Below are positions 1-9,312 of a stretch of 64,000 bases of DNA, piece after piece. Position 1 is the stretch's first letter. Every line of letters starts with the position of its first letter. The position numbers and the translations under genes were made by a program. Below the pieces are notes generated by a model. The model ran no database searches and was not told the DNA's origin. It saw nothing but the letters and a program-made list of their open reading frames with translations. The DNA lies in NCBI RefSeq assembly GCF_017573465.1, contig NZ_JAGEPF010000024.1, positions 124,001 through 188,000 on the forward strand. The letters are read 5' to 3'. This stretch comes from Actinomadura violacea (lineage in GTDB: Bacteria > Actinomycetota > Actinomycetes > Streptosporangiales > Streptosporangiaceae).

Positions 1-1319
1 CCCATGCCGACGCCGACGGTGGCGCCGCCGGAGGCCAGCAGGATCGCGTTGGACTTCACCGCGCGGACGGCCCGCCACGCGAATGCCAGGTCGCGCAGGG
101 TGTCCTCGTCGGCGGCGTCGCCGCACTTGAGCTCCCAGCCGGACGGGTCGTCGCCGGGCGCGTCGACCCGGTCGACGGTCTGCACGAGCAGGCCGCCGTC
201 GATCCGCCGCGACTCGGTGGCGCCGCCGGGGGCGTCCGGGCAGATCAGCAGCCGGGTGTTCTTGAACCGGTTCTTCAGCACGGTGACGGCCTCGTCCTCG
301 AAGGACGGGGCGACGACGACCTCGGCGAAGCTGCCGGTGATCTGCTCCGCCATCGCGGCGGTGACCGGCCGGTTCGCGGCGATCACGCCGCCGTAGGCGG
401 ACGCGGGGTCGCATTCGAGGGCGAGCCGGTGGGCGGTGGCGATGTCGGCGCCGACGGCGATGCCGCACGGGTTGGCGTGCTTGATGATCGCGACGCAGGG
501 GTCGGTGAAGTCGTAGGCGGCGCGGCGGGCGGCGTCGGTGTCCACGTAGTTGTTGTAGGACATCTCCTTGCCGTAGATCTGCTCCGCGCCCGCGAGGCCC
601 GTCTCGCCCGGCACCCGGTACAGGGCGGCGCGCTGGTGCGGGTTCTCGCCGTACCGCAGCGCGTTCGACCGCTCCCAGGTGGCGCCGATGAAGTCCGGCC
701 ACCGCGTCTCGGCGGCCTGCTCGTCGGGCGCGTACTCGCTCGCGAACCAGGACGCCACGGCGACGTCGTAGGACGCGGTGTGCTTGTAGGCGAGGGCGGC
801 GAGGCGGCGCCGCTGCTCGATCGTGAACCCGCCCGCCTTCACCGCGTCGAGGACGTCGCCGTACGCGGACGGGTCGACGACGACGGCGACGGACGCGTGG
901 TTCTTCGCCGCGGCGCGCACCATCGTCGGCCCGCCGATGTCGATCTGCTCGACGCACTCGTCGGGCCCGGCGCCGGACGCGACGGTCGCCGCGAACGGGT
1001 ACAGGTTCACCACGGCCAGGTCGAACGGCTCGACGGCCAGGTCGTCGAGCTGCTGGAGGTGGTCCTCCTTGCGCCGGTCGGCGAGCAGGCCCGCGTGCAC
1101 CTTCGGGTGCAGGGTCTTGACCCGGCCGTCCAGGCACTCGGGGAACCCGGTGAGCTTCTCCACCTTCATCACCGGCACCCCGGCGGCGGAGATCCGGCCC
1201 GCCGTGGAGCCGGTGGAGACGATCTCCACCCCGGCCTCGTGCAGTCCCCGGGCCAGCTCCTCCAGCCCGGTCTTGTCGTACACGCTGATCAGCGCCCGCT
1301 TGATCGCCACCCGACTCAC
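1..1319 (-). CDS. purH: Bifunctional purine protein PurH (AICAR formyltransferase / IMP cyclohydrolase), 3' end cut off by window
   Basis: Catalyses the last two steps of de novo IMP synthesis. Reading from a GTG at 1319, the N-terminus gives VAIKRALISVYDKTGLEEL, the IMP cyclohydrolase domain. An AICAR transformylase domain follows with the IIKHANPCG signature, whose Lys-His pair is catalytic in the family, and later SNAILLASGGATVGVG. About 439 of the usual ~520 residues are inside the window; the C-terminus lies beyond base 1. The GTG overlaps the purN stop as GTGA, so the two genes are translationally coupled. No frameshift or lesion seen. Confidence 0.96.
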   Translation of the reverse strand, partial: MSRVAIKRALISVYDKTGLEELARGLHEAGVEIVSTGSTAGRISAAGVPVMKVEKLTGFPECLDGRVKTLHPKVHAGLLADRRKEDHLQQLDDLAVEPFDLAVVNLYPFAATVASGAGPDECVEQIDIGGPTMVRAAAKNHASVAVVVDPSAYGDVLDAVKAGGFTIEQRRRLAALAYKHTASYDVAVASWFASEYAPDEQAAETRWPDFIGATWERSNALRYGENPHQRAALYRVPGETGLAGAEQIYGKEMSYNNYVDTDAARRAAYDFTDPCVAIIKHANPCGIAVGADIATAHRLALECDPASAYGGVIAANRPVTAAMAEQITGSFAEVVVAPSFEDEAVTVLKNRFKNTRLLICPDAPGGATESRRIDGGLLVQTVDRVDAPGDDPSGWELKCGDAADEDTLRDLAFAWRAVRAVKSNAILLASGGATVGVGM

Positions 1320-2020
1320 CGGCCGAGCTCCCCTCGTTCCGTCTGACCTGGACTGCCGGACGGCCCGCCGTCCGGCGCGGCGCCGCCGGTCGTGCCGTCG
1401 CCGCAGGTTCTGCATTTCATCGAGACCCGCCGCCCCCGCGTGGTCCAGCCGTCGCGGGCCAGCCGTCCGACGACGTCGACCAGGAGCCGGCGCTCCACCT
1501 GCTTGATGCGCTCGTGCAGGGAGTCCTCGTCGTCATGCCAGCCCACGGTGACGGTCTCCTGGGCGATGACGGGTCCGGTGTCCACGCCTTCGTCGACGAA
1601 GTGAACCGTACAGCCCGTGACCTTCACCCCGTACGCCAGGGCGTCCCGTACCGCGTGCGCGCCGGGGAAGGAGGGCAGCAGCGCGGGGTGGGTGTTGACG
1701 ATCCGGCCGCCGAACCGGGCCAGCACCGCCGGGCCGAGGATCTTCATGAACCCGGCGGACACCACCAGGTCGGGCTCGTGCTCGGCGATCGCGGCGGCGA
1801 GGGCCTCGTCCCACTGCGCGCGGGACGCGAAGTCGGGGATGCGGAGCGTGAACGCGGGCAGTCCGGCGCTCTCGGCGCGCTCGGTGCCGCCGATCCCGTC
1901 GCGGTCGGCGCCCACGGCCACCACTTTCGCCCCGTAGGCTGGATCTGCGCAGGCGTCGAGCAGCGCTTGTAGGTTGGTCCCCGCGCCGGAGACGAGGACG
2001 ACGAGCCGGGCGGACACCAT
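1316..2020 (-). CDS. purN: Phosphoribosylglycinamide formyltransferase PurN with an unusual C-terminal tail
   Basis: Transfers a formyl group from 10-formyl-THF to GAR, the third step of purine synthesis. The N-terminus carries the GAGTNLQALL phosphate-binding loop. The catalytic Asn-His pair is in IVNTHPALLPSFPG and the catalytic Asp in VDEGVDTGPVIAQ. The ATG at 2020 is chosen because AAAGGGAG lies just upstream; a longer in-frame start at 2065 lacks this and the extra residues look non-coding. Homologues usually end soon after the segment RRVSMK, but here about 35 more residues follow, Gly/Pro-rich and containing CRTCGDG. The stop overlaps the purH GTG. Confidence 0.95.
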   Translation of the reverse strand: MVSARLVVLVSGAGTNLQALLDACADPAYGAKVVAVGADRDGIGGTERAESAGLPAFTLRIPDFASRAQWDEALAAAIAEHEPDLVVSAGFMKILGPAVLARFGGRIVNTHPALLPSFPGAHAVRDALAYGVKVTGCTVHFVDEGVDTGPVIAQETVTVGWHDDEDSLHERIKQVERRLLVDVVGRLARDGWTTRGRRVSMKCRTCGDGTTGGAAPDGGPSGSPGQTERGELGR

Positions 2021-2127
2021 GACTCCCTTTGCGGACGGTGGGCTGGACGGTGGGGTTGTCGGCATTCGGCACGAAGCCTATCGGCCCTGTTCGGCGCGGT
2101 TGAATCCACGGTTGGGAGGAAGCGGAC

Positions 2128-2637
2128 GTGAGCGAGCAGCCGGGAGGACCGGCCCATCCCGTCGAGCAGGGGCGGGATCCGGCGGGGCCGCCCCCGGGCC
2201 CTCCCATGGGCTTTCCCCAGGGCCCGATGGGCCCTCCGCCGGGGCAGCGGCCGGTGGAACGGTCGGGACGGCGGGCCCTGTGGCTCGGCATCGTCGCCCT
2301 GGTGACCTCGTTCTTCTTCTACCCGCTGGGGCTGGTGCTGGGCGTCGCGGCGCTGGTCATCGGGATCAGGGCGCGGCGGCGGGCGAAGGCGGCGCGGGGC
2401 ACCGCGCCGGGCGCCGCGCCGGGCATCGCGCTCGGCTCGGTCGGGCTGGCGTTCTCGGCGCTGTCGGTGGCGCTCACGGTGTTCCTGTGGCCGGAGCTGA
2501 GCGGCTACCAGGAGTGCCTCGGCGCGTCGAACACGGGCACCGACAAGACGGCCTGCCGGCACGAGTACTACCCGAAGATCGAGAAGAAGCTCGACCTGCC
2601 CGCGGGCAGCATGGACAAGTACGGCGACCTGTTCTGA
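2128..2637 (+). CDS. DUF4190-type small membrane protein
   Basis: A 169-residue protein with a Pro/Gly-rich cytoplasmic N-terminus (about 1-45) and two hydrophobic segments (about 52-75 and 100-122) separated by a basic loop, RARRRAKAARG. This is the usual DUF4190 layout. A short extracellular tail contains two cysteines (ECLGAS and KTACRHEYY) that could form a disulfide. GAGGAAGC precedes the GTG start. It is divergent from purN and convergent with perM. Function unknown; a second DUF4190-like protein is at 24530. Confidence 0.8.
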   Translation: MSEQPGGPAHPVEQGRDPAGPPPGPPMGFPQGPMGPPPGQRPVERSGRRALWLGIVALVTSFFFYPLGLVLGVAALVIGIRARRRAKAARGTAPGAAPGIALGSVGLAFSALSVALTVFLWPELSGYQECLGASNTGTDKTACRHEYYPKIEKKLDLPAGSMDKYGDLF

Positions 2638-2662
2638 CCCCTTGTGGCCCCTCTGCGGGCGG

Positions 2663-4471
2663 TCAGTCGCGGCGCGGCTCCTCGCGCAGGACATAGATCG
2701 CGCCGCCGCGGTTCTCGGTGCGCTCGGGGTCCTCGCGGGGCGGCGGGACGGGCTCCGGCTCGGGCTCGGGGTCCTCGACGATGTGGCCTTCGAGGACGAC
2801 CTTGCCGTCCCGCTCGTCCGGTTCGGGCTCGCGCGGCTCGGGCTCCGGCTCGGGTTCGGGCTCGGGTTCGGGCGGCGCGGGCTCGTCGGCGATCAGCTCG
2901 GGCAGCGGGTCCGGTGCGCGGCGGCCGCGCGGCCTGCGCGGCGCGAGGACCGGCTCGGCCTCCTCGAACTCCAGCGGGCCGGGCGCGTACGGCGAGGGAC
3001 GCGGCGCCGGCGGCTCCTCGGGCACCGTCCGGGGCTCCTCGGGGACGGGTGGGGGCGGCGGCACCGCGACCTCCGGCGTCCGGGCGGCGGCGGGCTTCGC
3101 CTTGCGCTTCCCGCGCCTGCGCCGCCGGACGGGCTCCTCCTCCCCCTCCGGCCGCCGCAGGATCCGCCAGTTGGCCGCCCACGCCGCGATCGCCGCGGAG
3201 ATCCCGACCTCCAGCGCCGCCATCAGCCCGACCTGCCACGCCGACGGGCCGACCGTCGCCATCCGCCCGCCGCCGAGCGGGCCGCCCGACAGCGCCGCGA
3301 GCACCGCCACGACGGCGCCCGTCAGCGTCCCGGACATGAACCCCCACAGCGGCGCGGCCTCCGACGTGGCGCTCGGCATCGTCCGGATCGTCAGCACGCC
3401 GCCCACCGCGCCCGCGACGAACGGCGCCGCGAGCGCGAGCAGCGACACCGCGGGCGCGGGACCCGGCTCGGGCAGCGCCGCGAGCGGCGGGAACGCCGGG
3501 ACCGTGTCGAGGAACACACCGGTCGGCGAGACGCTCGTCCCGGCGCCGACCGCGAACCCGGGGCCGACCGCGTACGCGATCCCCCAGATCACCGCGTTCG
3601 GCAGGAACGCCAGCTCCACCAGCAGCAGCAGGACGCCGCCCACGATGCCGGGCGCGAGCAGGTCGTACACGCGGTCGGACTCGGACATGTGCGTCGCCAG
3701 GGACCCGCCGACCAGGACCGCGCCCGCCGCCGCCAGCACCGCGACCGACCCGGCGACGCCGATCACCAGCGACCGGGGTCGGTCCGGCAGCAGCCGCAGC
3801 AGCGCCCCCAGCCCGGACCGGACGCGCCGTCCGCGCGCCTCCGCCGCGACCTGCGCGGCGACGACGGCCCGCGCGGCGCCGAGGCCGCCCGCGATGACCG
3901 CGACGAGGAAGCACGCGAGGAGCGCCTGCCACGCCGACGGGTGCAGCTCCGGCGCGGACACCGCGAGCGCCATCAGCATCGCCAGCAGCGCGTACGGGAC
4001 GGCCAGCGCCGTCGCGACGTGCGCCACCGCGATCCGCGGCCGGTCCGGGAGGCCGAGCCCGCGGATCATCCAGGCGCCGCCGCGGTACAGCAGCGCGCCC
4101 GGCAGCACCAGCACGCCGAGGGGCAGCAGCCCGACCCGTCCGTGCCCGTAGGAGAACCCGGCGTGGTGGGAGACGAGCCAGAAGTTCACGGCCGTGCGGA
4201 ACACCCCGGGCAGCCCGTGCCCGAGCGCGGTCTTCGGCGCGGCGACCCAGCCGAGCAGCGTCACGGTCGTCAGCACGGTGAGGCCGATCCCGACGCACCA
4301 CAGCGCCGCGACGAGGCCCGTCACGTACAGCGGGCGGCCGTTGCCCGGGGGCGGCGGCGCCGGCCGCGCGCCGCGCGCCTTCCCCGGCCGCCGCGCGGCC
4401 TCGCCGCGCGCCCCCCTCGGGTCCCTGGCCGCCTCGGGGGTCGCGCGCTGTCCCGGCCTCACGTCGCTCAC
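2663..4471 (-). CDS. DUF6350 / PerM-like multi-pass membrane protein
   Basis: A 602-residue protein starting at GTG. A short Arg/Pro-rich N-terminus (about 45 residues) is followed by 8-10 hydrophobic helices over roughly residues 48-425, then a basic linker and a long acidic, Pro-rich tail with Glu-Pro repeats (EPEPEPEPEPEP). The position next to purN and downstream of sucCD matches M. tuberculosis Rv0955 (perM), a cell-division-associated membrane protein; the assignment rests on topology and synteny. The tail is low complexity and probably disordered. It is on the same strand as sucD but separated by a strong hairpin. Confidence 0.82.
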   Translation of the reverse strand: MSDVRPGQRATPEAARDPRGARGEAARRPGKARGARPAPPPPGNGRPLYVTGLVAALWCVGIGLTVLTTVTLLGWVAAPKTALGHGLPGVFRTAVNFWLVSHHAGFSYGHGRVGLLPLGVLVLPGALLYRGGAWMIRGLGLPDRPRIAVAHVATALAVPYALLAMLMALAVSAPELHPSAWQALLACFLVAVIAGGLGAARAVVAAQVAAEARGRRVRSGLGALLRLLPDRPRSLVIGVAGSVAVLAAAGAVLVGGSLATHMSESDRVYDLLAPGIVGGVLLLLVELAFLPNAVIWGIAYAVGPGFAVGAGTSVSPTGVFLDTVPAFPPLAALPEPGPAPAVSLLALAAPFVAGAVGGVLTIRTMPSATSEAAPLWGFMSGTLTGAVVAVLAALSGGPLGGGRMATVGPSAWQVGLMAALEVGISAAIAAWAANWRILRRPEGEEEPVRRRRRGKRKAKPAAARTPEVAVPPPPPVPEEPRTVPEEPPAPRPSPYAPGPLEFEEAEPVLAPRRPRGRRAPDPLPELIADEPAPPEPEPEPEPEPEPREPEPDERDGKVVLEGHIVEDPEPEPEPVPPPREDPERTENRGGAIYVLREEPRRD

Positions 4472-4562
4472 CCGCCCATGCTGGCACCCCGCCCCCGCGC
4501 GGCCCGCCCCCCGGCCCGGCGTGTCGCCTTTGTCGCCCGGCCGGGCGTCCCGGCGGCGACGA

Positions 4563-4605
4563 CGAAAGACGCCCGGGCCGCGACAGGCGGCTCGGGCGTC
4601 TTTCG
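4563..4605. terminator. Strong hairpin downstream of sucCD
   Basis: Perfect 13-bp arms (CGAAAGACGCCCG at 4563-4575 and its complement at 4593-4605) enclose an inner CCGC/GCGG stem. It sits 26 bp past the sucD stop and before perM. There is no long U tract, as is common in GC-rich actinomycetes. Confidence 0.75.
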
Positions 4606-4630
4606 GTGCCTGATCAGGCGATCAGAACGC

Positions 4631-5524
4631 TCAGCGGTTCTTCATGATCTCCCGCATGAGGACGGCGGTCTCGCTCGGGGTCTTGCCCACGCGGACGCCG
4701 ACCTTCTCCAGGGCCTCCTTCTTCGCCTGCGCGGTGCCGGCGGAGCCGGACACGATCGCGCCGGCGTGGCCCATCGTCTTGCCCTCGGGCGCGGTGAACC
4801 CGGCGACGTAGCCGACGACCGGCTTGGTGACGTTCTTCTCGATGTAGGCGGCGGCGCGCTCCTCGGCGTCGCCCCCGATCTCACCGATCATCACGATGGC
4901 GTCGGTCTCCGGGTCCTCCTCGAACGCCTTGAGGGCGTCGATGTGGGTGGTCCCGATGATCGGGTCGCCGCCGATGCCGACGCAGGTCGAGAAGCCGATG
5001 TCGCGCAGCTCGTACATCATCTGGTAGGTCAGCGTGCCCGACTTCGACACCAGGCCGATGCGGCCCGGCGTGGTGATGTCGGCCGGGATGATGCCGGCGT
5101 TGGACTTGCCGGGCGAGGCGATGCCGGGGCAGTTCGGCCCGATGATGCGGGTCTTGTTGCCCTTGGACTCGGCGTACGCCCAGAAGTAGGCGGTGTCGTG
5201 CACCGGGATGCCCTCGGTGATGACGACGCAGAGCGGGATCTCGGCGTCGATCGCCTCGACGACGGCGTCCTTGGTGAACTTCGGCGGCACGAACACGACG
5301 GACACGTCCGCGCCGGTCTCCCGCATCGCCTCCTTGACGGTGCCGAAGACGGGCAGCTCGGTGCCGTCGAAGTCGACGGTCGTGCCGGCCTTGCGGGCGT
5401 TCACGCCGCCGACGACCTGCGCGCCGGCGGCCAGCATGCGGCGGCCGTGCTTGGAGCCCTCGGAGCCGGTGATGCCCTGAACGATGATCTTGCTGTTCTC
5501 GGTGAGCCAGATGGCCATTGTCAT
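4631..5524 (-). CDS. sucD: Succinate-CoA ligase alpha subunit
   Basis: With SucC it interconverts succinyl-CoA and succinate with substrate-level NTP formation in the TCA cycle. The N-terminus TENSKIIVQGITGSEGS is the CoA-binding Rossmann domain, and the active-site His that is phosphorylated lies in GHAGAIVSG. Length 297 residues, as usual. I take the ATG at 5524 because it overlaps the sucC stop as ATGA and has a weak AGG upstream; an ATG two codons later (5518) is the alternative. Confidence 0.95.
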   Translation of the reverse strand: MTMAIWLTENSKIIVQGITGSEGSKHGRRMLAAGAQVVGGVNARKAGTTVDFDGTELPVFGTVKEAMRETGADVSVVFVPPKFTKDAVVEAIDAEIPLCVVITEGIPVHDTAYFWAYAESKGNKTRIIGPNCPGIASPGKSNAGIIPADITTPGRIGLVSKSGTLTYQMMYELRDIGFSTCVGIGGDPIIGTTHIDALKAFEEDPETDAIVMIGEIGGDAEERAAAYIEKNVTKPVVGYVAGFTAPEGKTMGHAGAIVSGSAGTAQAKKEALEKVGVRVGKTPSETAVLMREIMKNR

Positions 5525-6699
5525 GCACCTGCCGCGGCGAGTTCGGCGGCACGCTTGGCCGCGTCGTCCATGGTGTCGACCTGCTGCACGCCGCTCAGCG
5601 CGGCGTCGGTCAGGATCTTGCGCCCGAGTTCGGCGTTGTTGCCGTCGAGGCGGACCACCAGCGGCCGGTCGACGGCCTCCCCGCGGTCGGCGAGCAGCTT
5701 GTAGGCCGAGACGATGCCGTTGGCGACCGCGTCGCAGGCGGTGATGCCGCCGAAGACGTTGACGAACACCGACTTCACGGCCGGGTCCGACAGGACGATC
5801 TCCAGGCCGTTGGCCATGACCTCGGCGGAGGCGCCGCCGCCGATGTCGAGGAAGTTGGCGGGCTTCTGGCCGCCGAACTCCTCGCCGGCGTAGGCGACCA
5901 CGTCCAGGGTGGACATGACCAGGCCGGCGCCGTTGCCGATGATGCCGACGGAGCCGTCGAGCTTGACGTAGTTGAGGTCCTTGGCCTTCGCCGCCGCCTC
6001 CAGCGGGTCGGCCGCGGCCTTGTCCTCGAGCTTGTCGTGCTCCTGGCGGAACCCGGCGTTGTCGTCGAGGGAGACCTTGCCGTCGAGGGCCTTCACCTGG
6101 CCGTCGGCGGTGAGGATCATCGGGTTGACCTCGACCAGCGTGGCGTCCTCGTCGGTGAACACCGCCCACAGCCGCTCGATGAGCTCGGCGGCGCCGTCGA
6201 GGGCCTCCTCGGGCAGCCGGCCCTGCTCGGCGATCGCGCGGGCCTTGGCCCGGTCCACGCCGTCCAGCGGGGAGATCGGCACCAGGCCGAGGCGGTCGTG
6301 CGGGACCTCCTCGATCTCCACGCCGCCCTCGACGGAGCAGATGGACAGGAAGGTGCGGTTGGCGCGGTCGAGCAGGAAGGAGAAGTAGTACTCCTGCGCG
6401 ATCGCGGAGCCCTCCTCCACCAGGACCTTGTGGACCGTGTGGCCCTTGATGTCCATGCCGAGGATCTGGCCGGCGAGGGCCTCGGCCTCGTCGGCCGTGT
6501 CGGCGAGCTTCACGCCGCCGGCCTTGCCGCGGCCGCCGGTCTTCACCTGGGCCTTGACCACGACCTTCTTGCTGCCCGCGGAGAACAGTTCCTCCGCGAT
6601 GGCGCGCGCTTCCTGGGGAGTAGAGGCGACCTTGCCGGTGGGCACCGGTACCCCGTACTCGGCGAAGAGTTCCTTCGCCTGATGTTCGAACAGGTCCAC
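5521..6699 (-). CDS. sucC: Succinate-CoA ligase (ADP-forming) beta subunit
   Basis: A 392-residue beta subunit with an N-terminal ATP-grasp domain (LFEHQAKELFAEYGVPVP onward; GGRGKAGGVKLA) and a C-terminal CoA-ligase domain with the phosphate-binding segment NVFGGITACD. The GTG at 6699 gives the canonical N-terminus MDLFEHQAKEL and has AAGGAC eight bases upstream; the in-frame extension to 6774 is not family-like. It overlaps sucD by four bases. Confidence 0.95.
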   Translation of the reverse strand: MDLFEHQAKELFAEYGVPVPTGKVASTPQEARAIAEELFSAGSKKVVVKAQVKTGGRGKAGGVKLADTADEAEALAGQILGMDIKGHTVHKVLVEEGSAIAQEYYFSFLLDRANRTFLSICSVEGGVEIEEVPHDRLGLVPISPLDGVDRAKARAIAEQGRLPEEALDGAAELIERLWAVFTDEDATLVEVNPMILTADGQVKALDGKVSLDDNAGFRQEHDKLEDKAAADPLEAAAKAKDLNYVKLDGSVGIIGNGAGLVMSTLDVVAYAGEEFGGQKPANFLDIGGGASAEVMANGLEIVLSDPAVKSVFVNVFGGITACDAVANGIVSAYKLLADRGEAVDRPLVVRLDGNNAELGRKILTDAALSGVQQVDTMDDAAKRAAELAAAGA

Positions 6700-6967
6700 G
6701 AGGGCGTCCTTAAACGGATCGACAGCCAGATGACCACGCGAGTGGGGGTACACGGGTGTCCGTGCGGCCGGCACTCCGCGGTCCGCTCCGTCGATGCAGC
6801 CTAGTCAACCCCGGTCCGTGCTGCCGCCGCCGGGTCCATTTGTCGCCCCGAGTCCGGAAACCGCAGGTGCGGCCGGTACCGCGGCGGTGCGCGTACCCTC
6901 CTCACGACGACGTGCCGATTGGCATAGTTTGATGTACTTGCGCGAGGCCAGGGGGGAGGCGACGCCC

Positions 6968-8455
6968 GTGGGGCAGCAACTGGACGACGTGCGGACCGCC
7001 GCCGCTCCCGCGCCCTCCGGTCCCGCCCCCGTCCGGCGAAGGGGCTCGTCCGCGCGCCACCGCAGGCGCCGGGTGCGCCGCGCCGCCGCGTTCCTCGTCG
7101 TCGCCGCCCTCGTCGCCGTGGCCGGCGCGAACGTGCCGGAGCCGTCGGCGCCGGGGTGGGTGAGCCCCGGGCTGGTGGGCGGCGGCGGGTGGCCGTTCGC
7201 GGGCGTCCCGCTGGACCCGGACGACGCCGACGGCGCCGCGTACCTGCCGGACAGCTCGGCGGTGCGGCTCGCGGACGGCCGGGTGCGGCTGATCCCGTCG
7301 GGCGGGGCCGCGGCGGTCACGGTCGCGGCGGACGATCCGCGGGTGGCGCAGGCGGTGCGGTCCGACAGCGCGTGGCTGGCGTCCGGGACCGTCCCGGAGG
7401 GCCCGCCGGACTCCGGTTTCCGCGACATGGCGGCGCGCGCGCTGCTGGACCTGCGGCTGCTGACGCCGCCGAACGGCGCGTCGCTGGCCTCCTGGTACGG
7501 GGCGTGGCGGTACTCGTGGCCGCGCGACTCCGCCTTCGCGGCCGCCGCGTTCACGGTGACGGGCCATCCGTCGGAGGCGCGCCGGATCCTGCGGTTCCTC
7601 GGCCGCGTCCAGACGGGCGACGGGGTGTGGGCGGCGCGGTACAACGCCGACGGGACGGCCGTGATCGACGGCCGCCCACCGCAGCTCGACTCGCTGGGCT
7701 GGGTGCTGTGGTCGAGCTGGCTCTACCGGGCGCGGACCCCGGACCCCGACGACCTGCCCGGCCTGTGGCCGATGGTGCGGCGCGCCGCCGACCACCTCGC
7801 CGGCTCGCTGGACGCGGAGGGCCTGCCGCCCGCGTCGTCGGACTACTGGGAACGCGACCACGGCCGCGAGCAGGACCCGCGGCGCCCGACGCTCGGCGTG
7901 GTGGGGCCGGTGCTGGCGGGGCTGCGGTCGGCGGCGTCCCTCGCGCAGAGCTACGGCCAGGGCGCGGAGGCGGCGCGGTGGCGGGCGGCGGCGCAGCGGG
8001 TGTCGGAGGCGCTGGCGCGCCAGTTCGCGCCGTACGGGTACCCGCGCTCGCCCGTCGAGGACGGGCTGATGGACACCTCCGTGACGTTCATCGCACCGCC
8101 GTTCGCCCCCGCCGACCAGGCCGTGGCGGGCGCGATCGCGGACGCCGAGCGCAAGCAGGCGCTGCCGAACGGCGGCGTGCTGCCGGGCGAGAGGTGGGCC
8201 GGGGACCAGGACGTGGCGTGGACGCCGGAGACGGCGCTGTTCGGGCTGTCCGCGGCGTCGGCCGGGCGCAGGAGCGACGCGCTCGGCCGTCTCGGCTGGC
8301 TGTCGGCGCACCGGTCGTCGCTGGGCGCGCTGCCGGAGAAGGTCGGGGCGACGGGCCGCCAGGCGGGCGTGGCGCCGCTCGGCTGGACGGACGCCCTCGT
8401 CCTGCTGACGCTGGCGGCGCTGCGCGACCCGCTGCCGGTCCCGCCCGCGTCCTGA
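6968..8455 (+). CDS. Membrane-anchored glucoamylase-like (GH15 / six-hairpin) glycoside hydrolase
   Basis: From GTG 6968 (preceded by GGGGGGAGG at good spacing) the protein has 495 residues; ATGs farther upstream lack such a site. A very basic N-terminus (RHRRRRVRR) and one hydrophobic helix at about 39-54 indicate a signal anchor with an extracellular catalytic domain. GH15-like features are AWRYSWPRDSAFAA (about 178-191), SSDYWERDHG near 295 with the likely acid Glu, and LGALPEKVG near 458 with the likely base Glu, then PLGWTDALVLL. The substrate is presumably an alpha-linked glucan or short oligosaccharide, which the sequence does not settle. It is divergent from sucC. Confidence 0.8.
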   Translation: MGQQLDDVRTAAAPAPSGPAPVRRRGSSARHRRRRVRRAAAFLVVAALVAVAGANVPEPSAPGWVSPGLVGGGGWPFAGVPLDPDDADGAAYLPDSSAVRLADGRVRLIPSGGAAAVTVAADDPRVAQAVRSDSAWLASGTVPEGPPDSGFRDMAARALLDLRLLTPPNGASLASWYGAWRYSWPRDSAFAAAAFTVTGHPSEARRILRFLGRVQTGDGVWAARYNADGTAVIDGRPPQLDSLGWVLWSSWLYRARTPDPDDLPGLWPMVRRAADHLAGSLDAEGLPPASSDYWERDHGREQDPRRPTLGVVGPVLAGLRSAASLAQSYGQGAEAARWRAAAQRVSEALARQFAPYGYPRSPVEDGLMDTSVTFIAPPFAPADQAVAGAIADAERKQALPNGGVLPGERWAGDQDVAWTPETALFGLSAASAGRRSDALGRLGWLSAHRSSLGALPEKVGATGRQAGVAPLGWTDALVLLTLAALRDPLPVPPAS

Positions 8456-8471
8456 GTGCGGGCCGGCGCCC

Positions 8472-9239
8472 TCAGGCGAACTGCTCGTAGCCCATCTTGA
8501 GGACGAGCGCCGCGACGACGCACAGCAGGACGACCCGGACGAACCCGGCGCCGCGGTTGATCGCCATCCGGGCGCCGAGCTGCGCGCCGGCCGCGTTGCA
8601 GGCGGCCATGCCGAGGCCGAGCGCCCACAGCACGTGCCCCTGGGCGGCGAACACGATGAGCGCGCCGAGGTTGGTCCCGGCGTTGATGATCTTCGAGGTG
8701 GCGGAGGCGTCGACGAAGTCCAGGCCGAGCAGCGCGGTGAACGCGATGACCAGGAACGTCCCGGTCCCGGGTCCGACGAGCCCGTCGTAGAAGGCGATCG
8801 CGACGCCGGGCACGACGATCGCGAGGGCCACCCGGCGCCGCGTCCGCAGCACGAGCCGCGGGGCGCGGCCGAGGTCGGGCCGCAGCACCACGAGCGCGGC
8901 GACGGCGAGCAGCACCACCATGATCACGGGCTTGAGCACGTCGGACGAGATCGCCGCCGCGCACAGCGCGCCGCCCGCGGCGCAGCACACGGCGAGGGCG
9001 GCCGCAGGCCCCGCGACCCGGACGTCGGGCTTGGCCTTGCGGGAGTAGGCGATGGCGGCGGAGGCGGTGCCCGCGATCGAGCCGAGCTTGTTGGTGGCGA
9101 GCGACGTCGCGACCGGCTGGCCGGGGTTGAGGAGCAGCAGCGCGGGCAGCTGGATCAGCCCGCCGCCGCCCACCACCGCGTCGACCCAGCCGGCCGAGGT
9201 GGCGGCGGCCAGCATGGCGATCACCTGCGGGGCGTGCAC
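8472..9239 (-). CDS. TSUP (TauE/SafE) family membrane permease
   Basis: A 255-residue protein with about eight hydrophobic helices and the duplicated TSUP hallmarks: GWVDAVVGGGGLIQLPALLLL near the N-terminus and VPGVAIAFYDGLVGPGTGTFLVIAF in the second half. The family moves small organosulfur or C1/C2 anions such as sulfite or sulfoacetate, but the substrate cannot be read here. The GTG at 9239 is chosen because GGGAG lies just upstream; the longer in-frame extension is Ser/Arg-rich and not membrane-like. It is convergent with the GH15 gene, with 16 bp between. Confidence 0.88.
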   Translation of the reverse strand: MHAPQVIAMLAAATSAGWVDAVVGGGGLIQLPALLLLNPGQPVATSLATNKLGSIAGTASAAIAYSRKAKPDVRVAGPAAALAVCCAAGGALCAAAISSDVLKPVIMVVLLAVAALVVLRPDLGRAPRLVLRTRRRVALAIVVPGVAIAFYDGLVGPGTGTFLVIAFTALLGLDFVDASATSKIINAGTNLGALIVFAAQGHVLWALGLGMAACNAAGAQLGARMAINRGAGFVRVVLLCVVAALVLKMGYEQFA

Positions 9240-9312
9240 GGAGGACTCCCGGGGGGGTAATGGGTGTTCAGAGTATGACCATAACGCCCCGGGAGTGCCA
9301 GGGGTGCGTGCG

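Noticed and set aside
429..1346. Plus-strand frame opposite purH
   Set aside because: GC-rich shadow of purH; the product is Gly/Val/Arg-rich without any domain.
6794..6967. Upstream extension of the GH15-like gene to ATG 6794
   Set aside because: The extra 58 residues are low complexity, and a strong GGGGGGAGG site precedes the GTG at 6968, which puts the basic region and signal anchor near the N-terminus.
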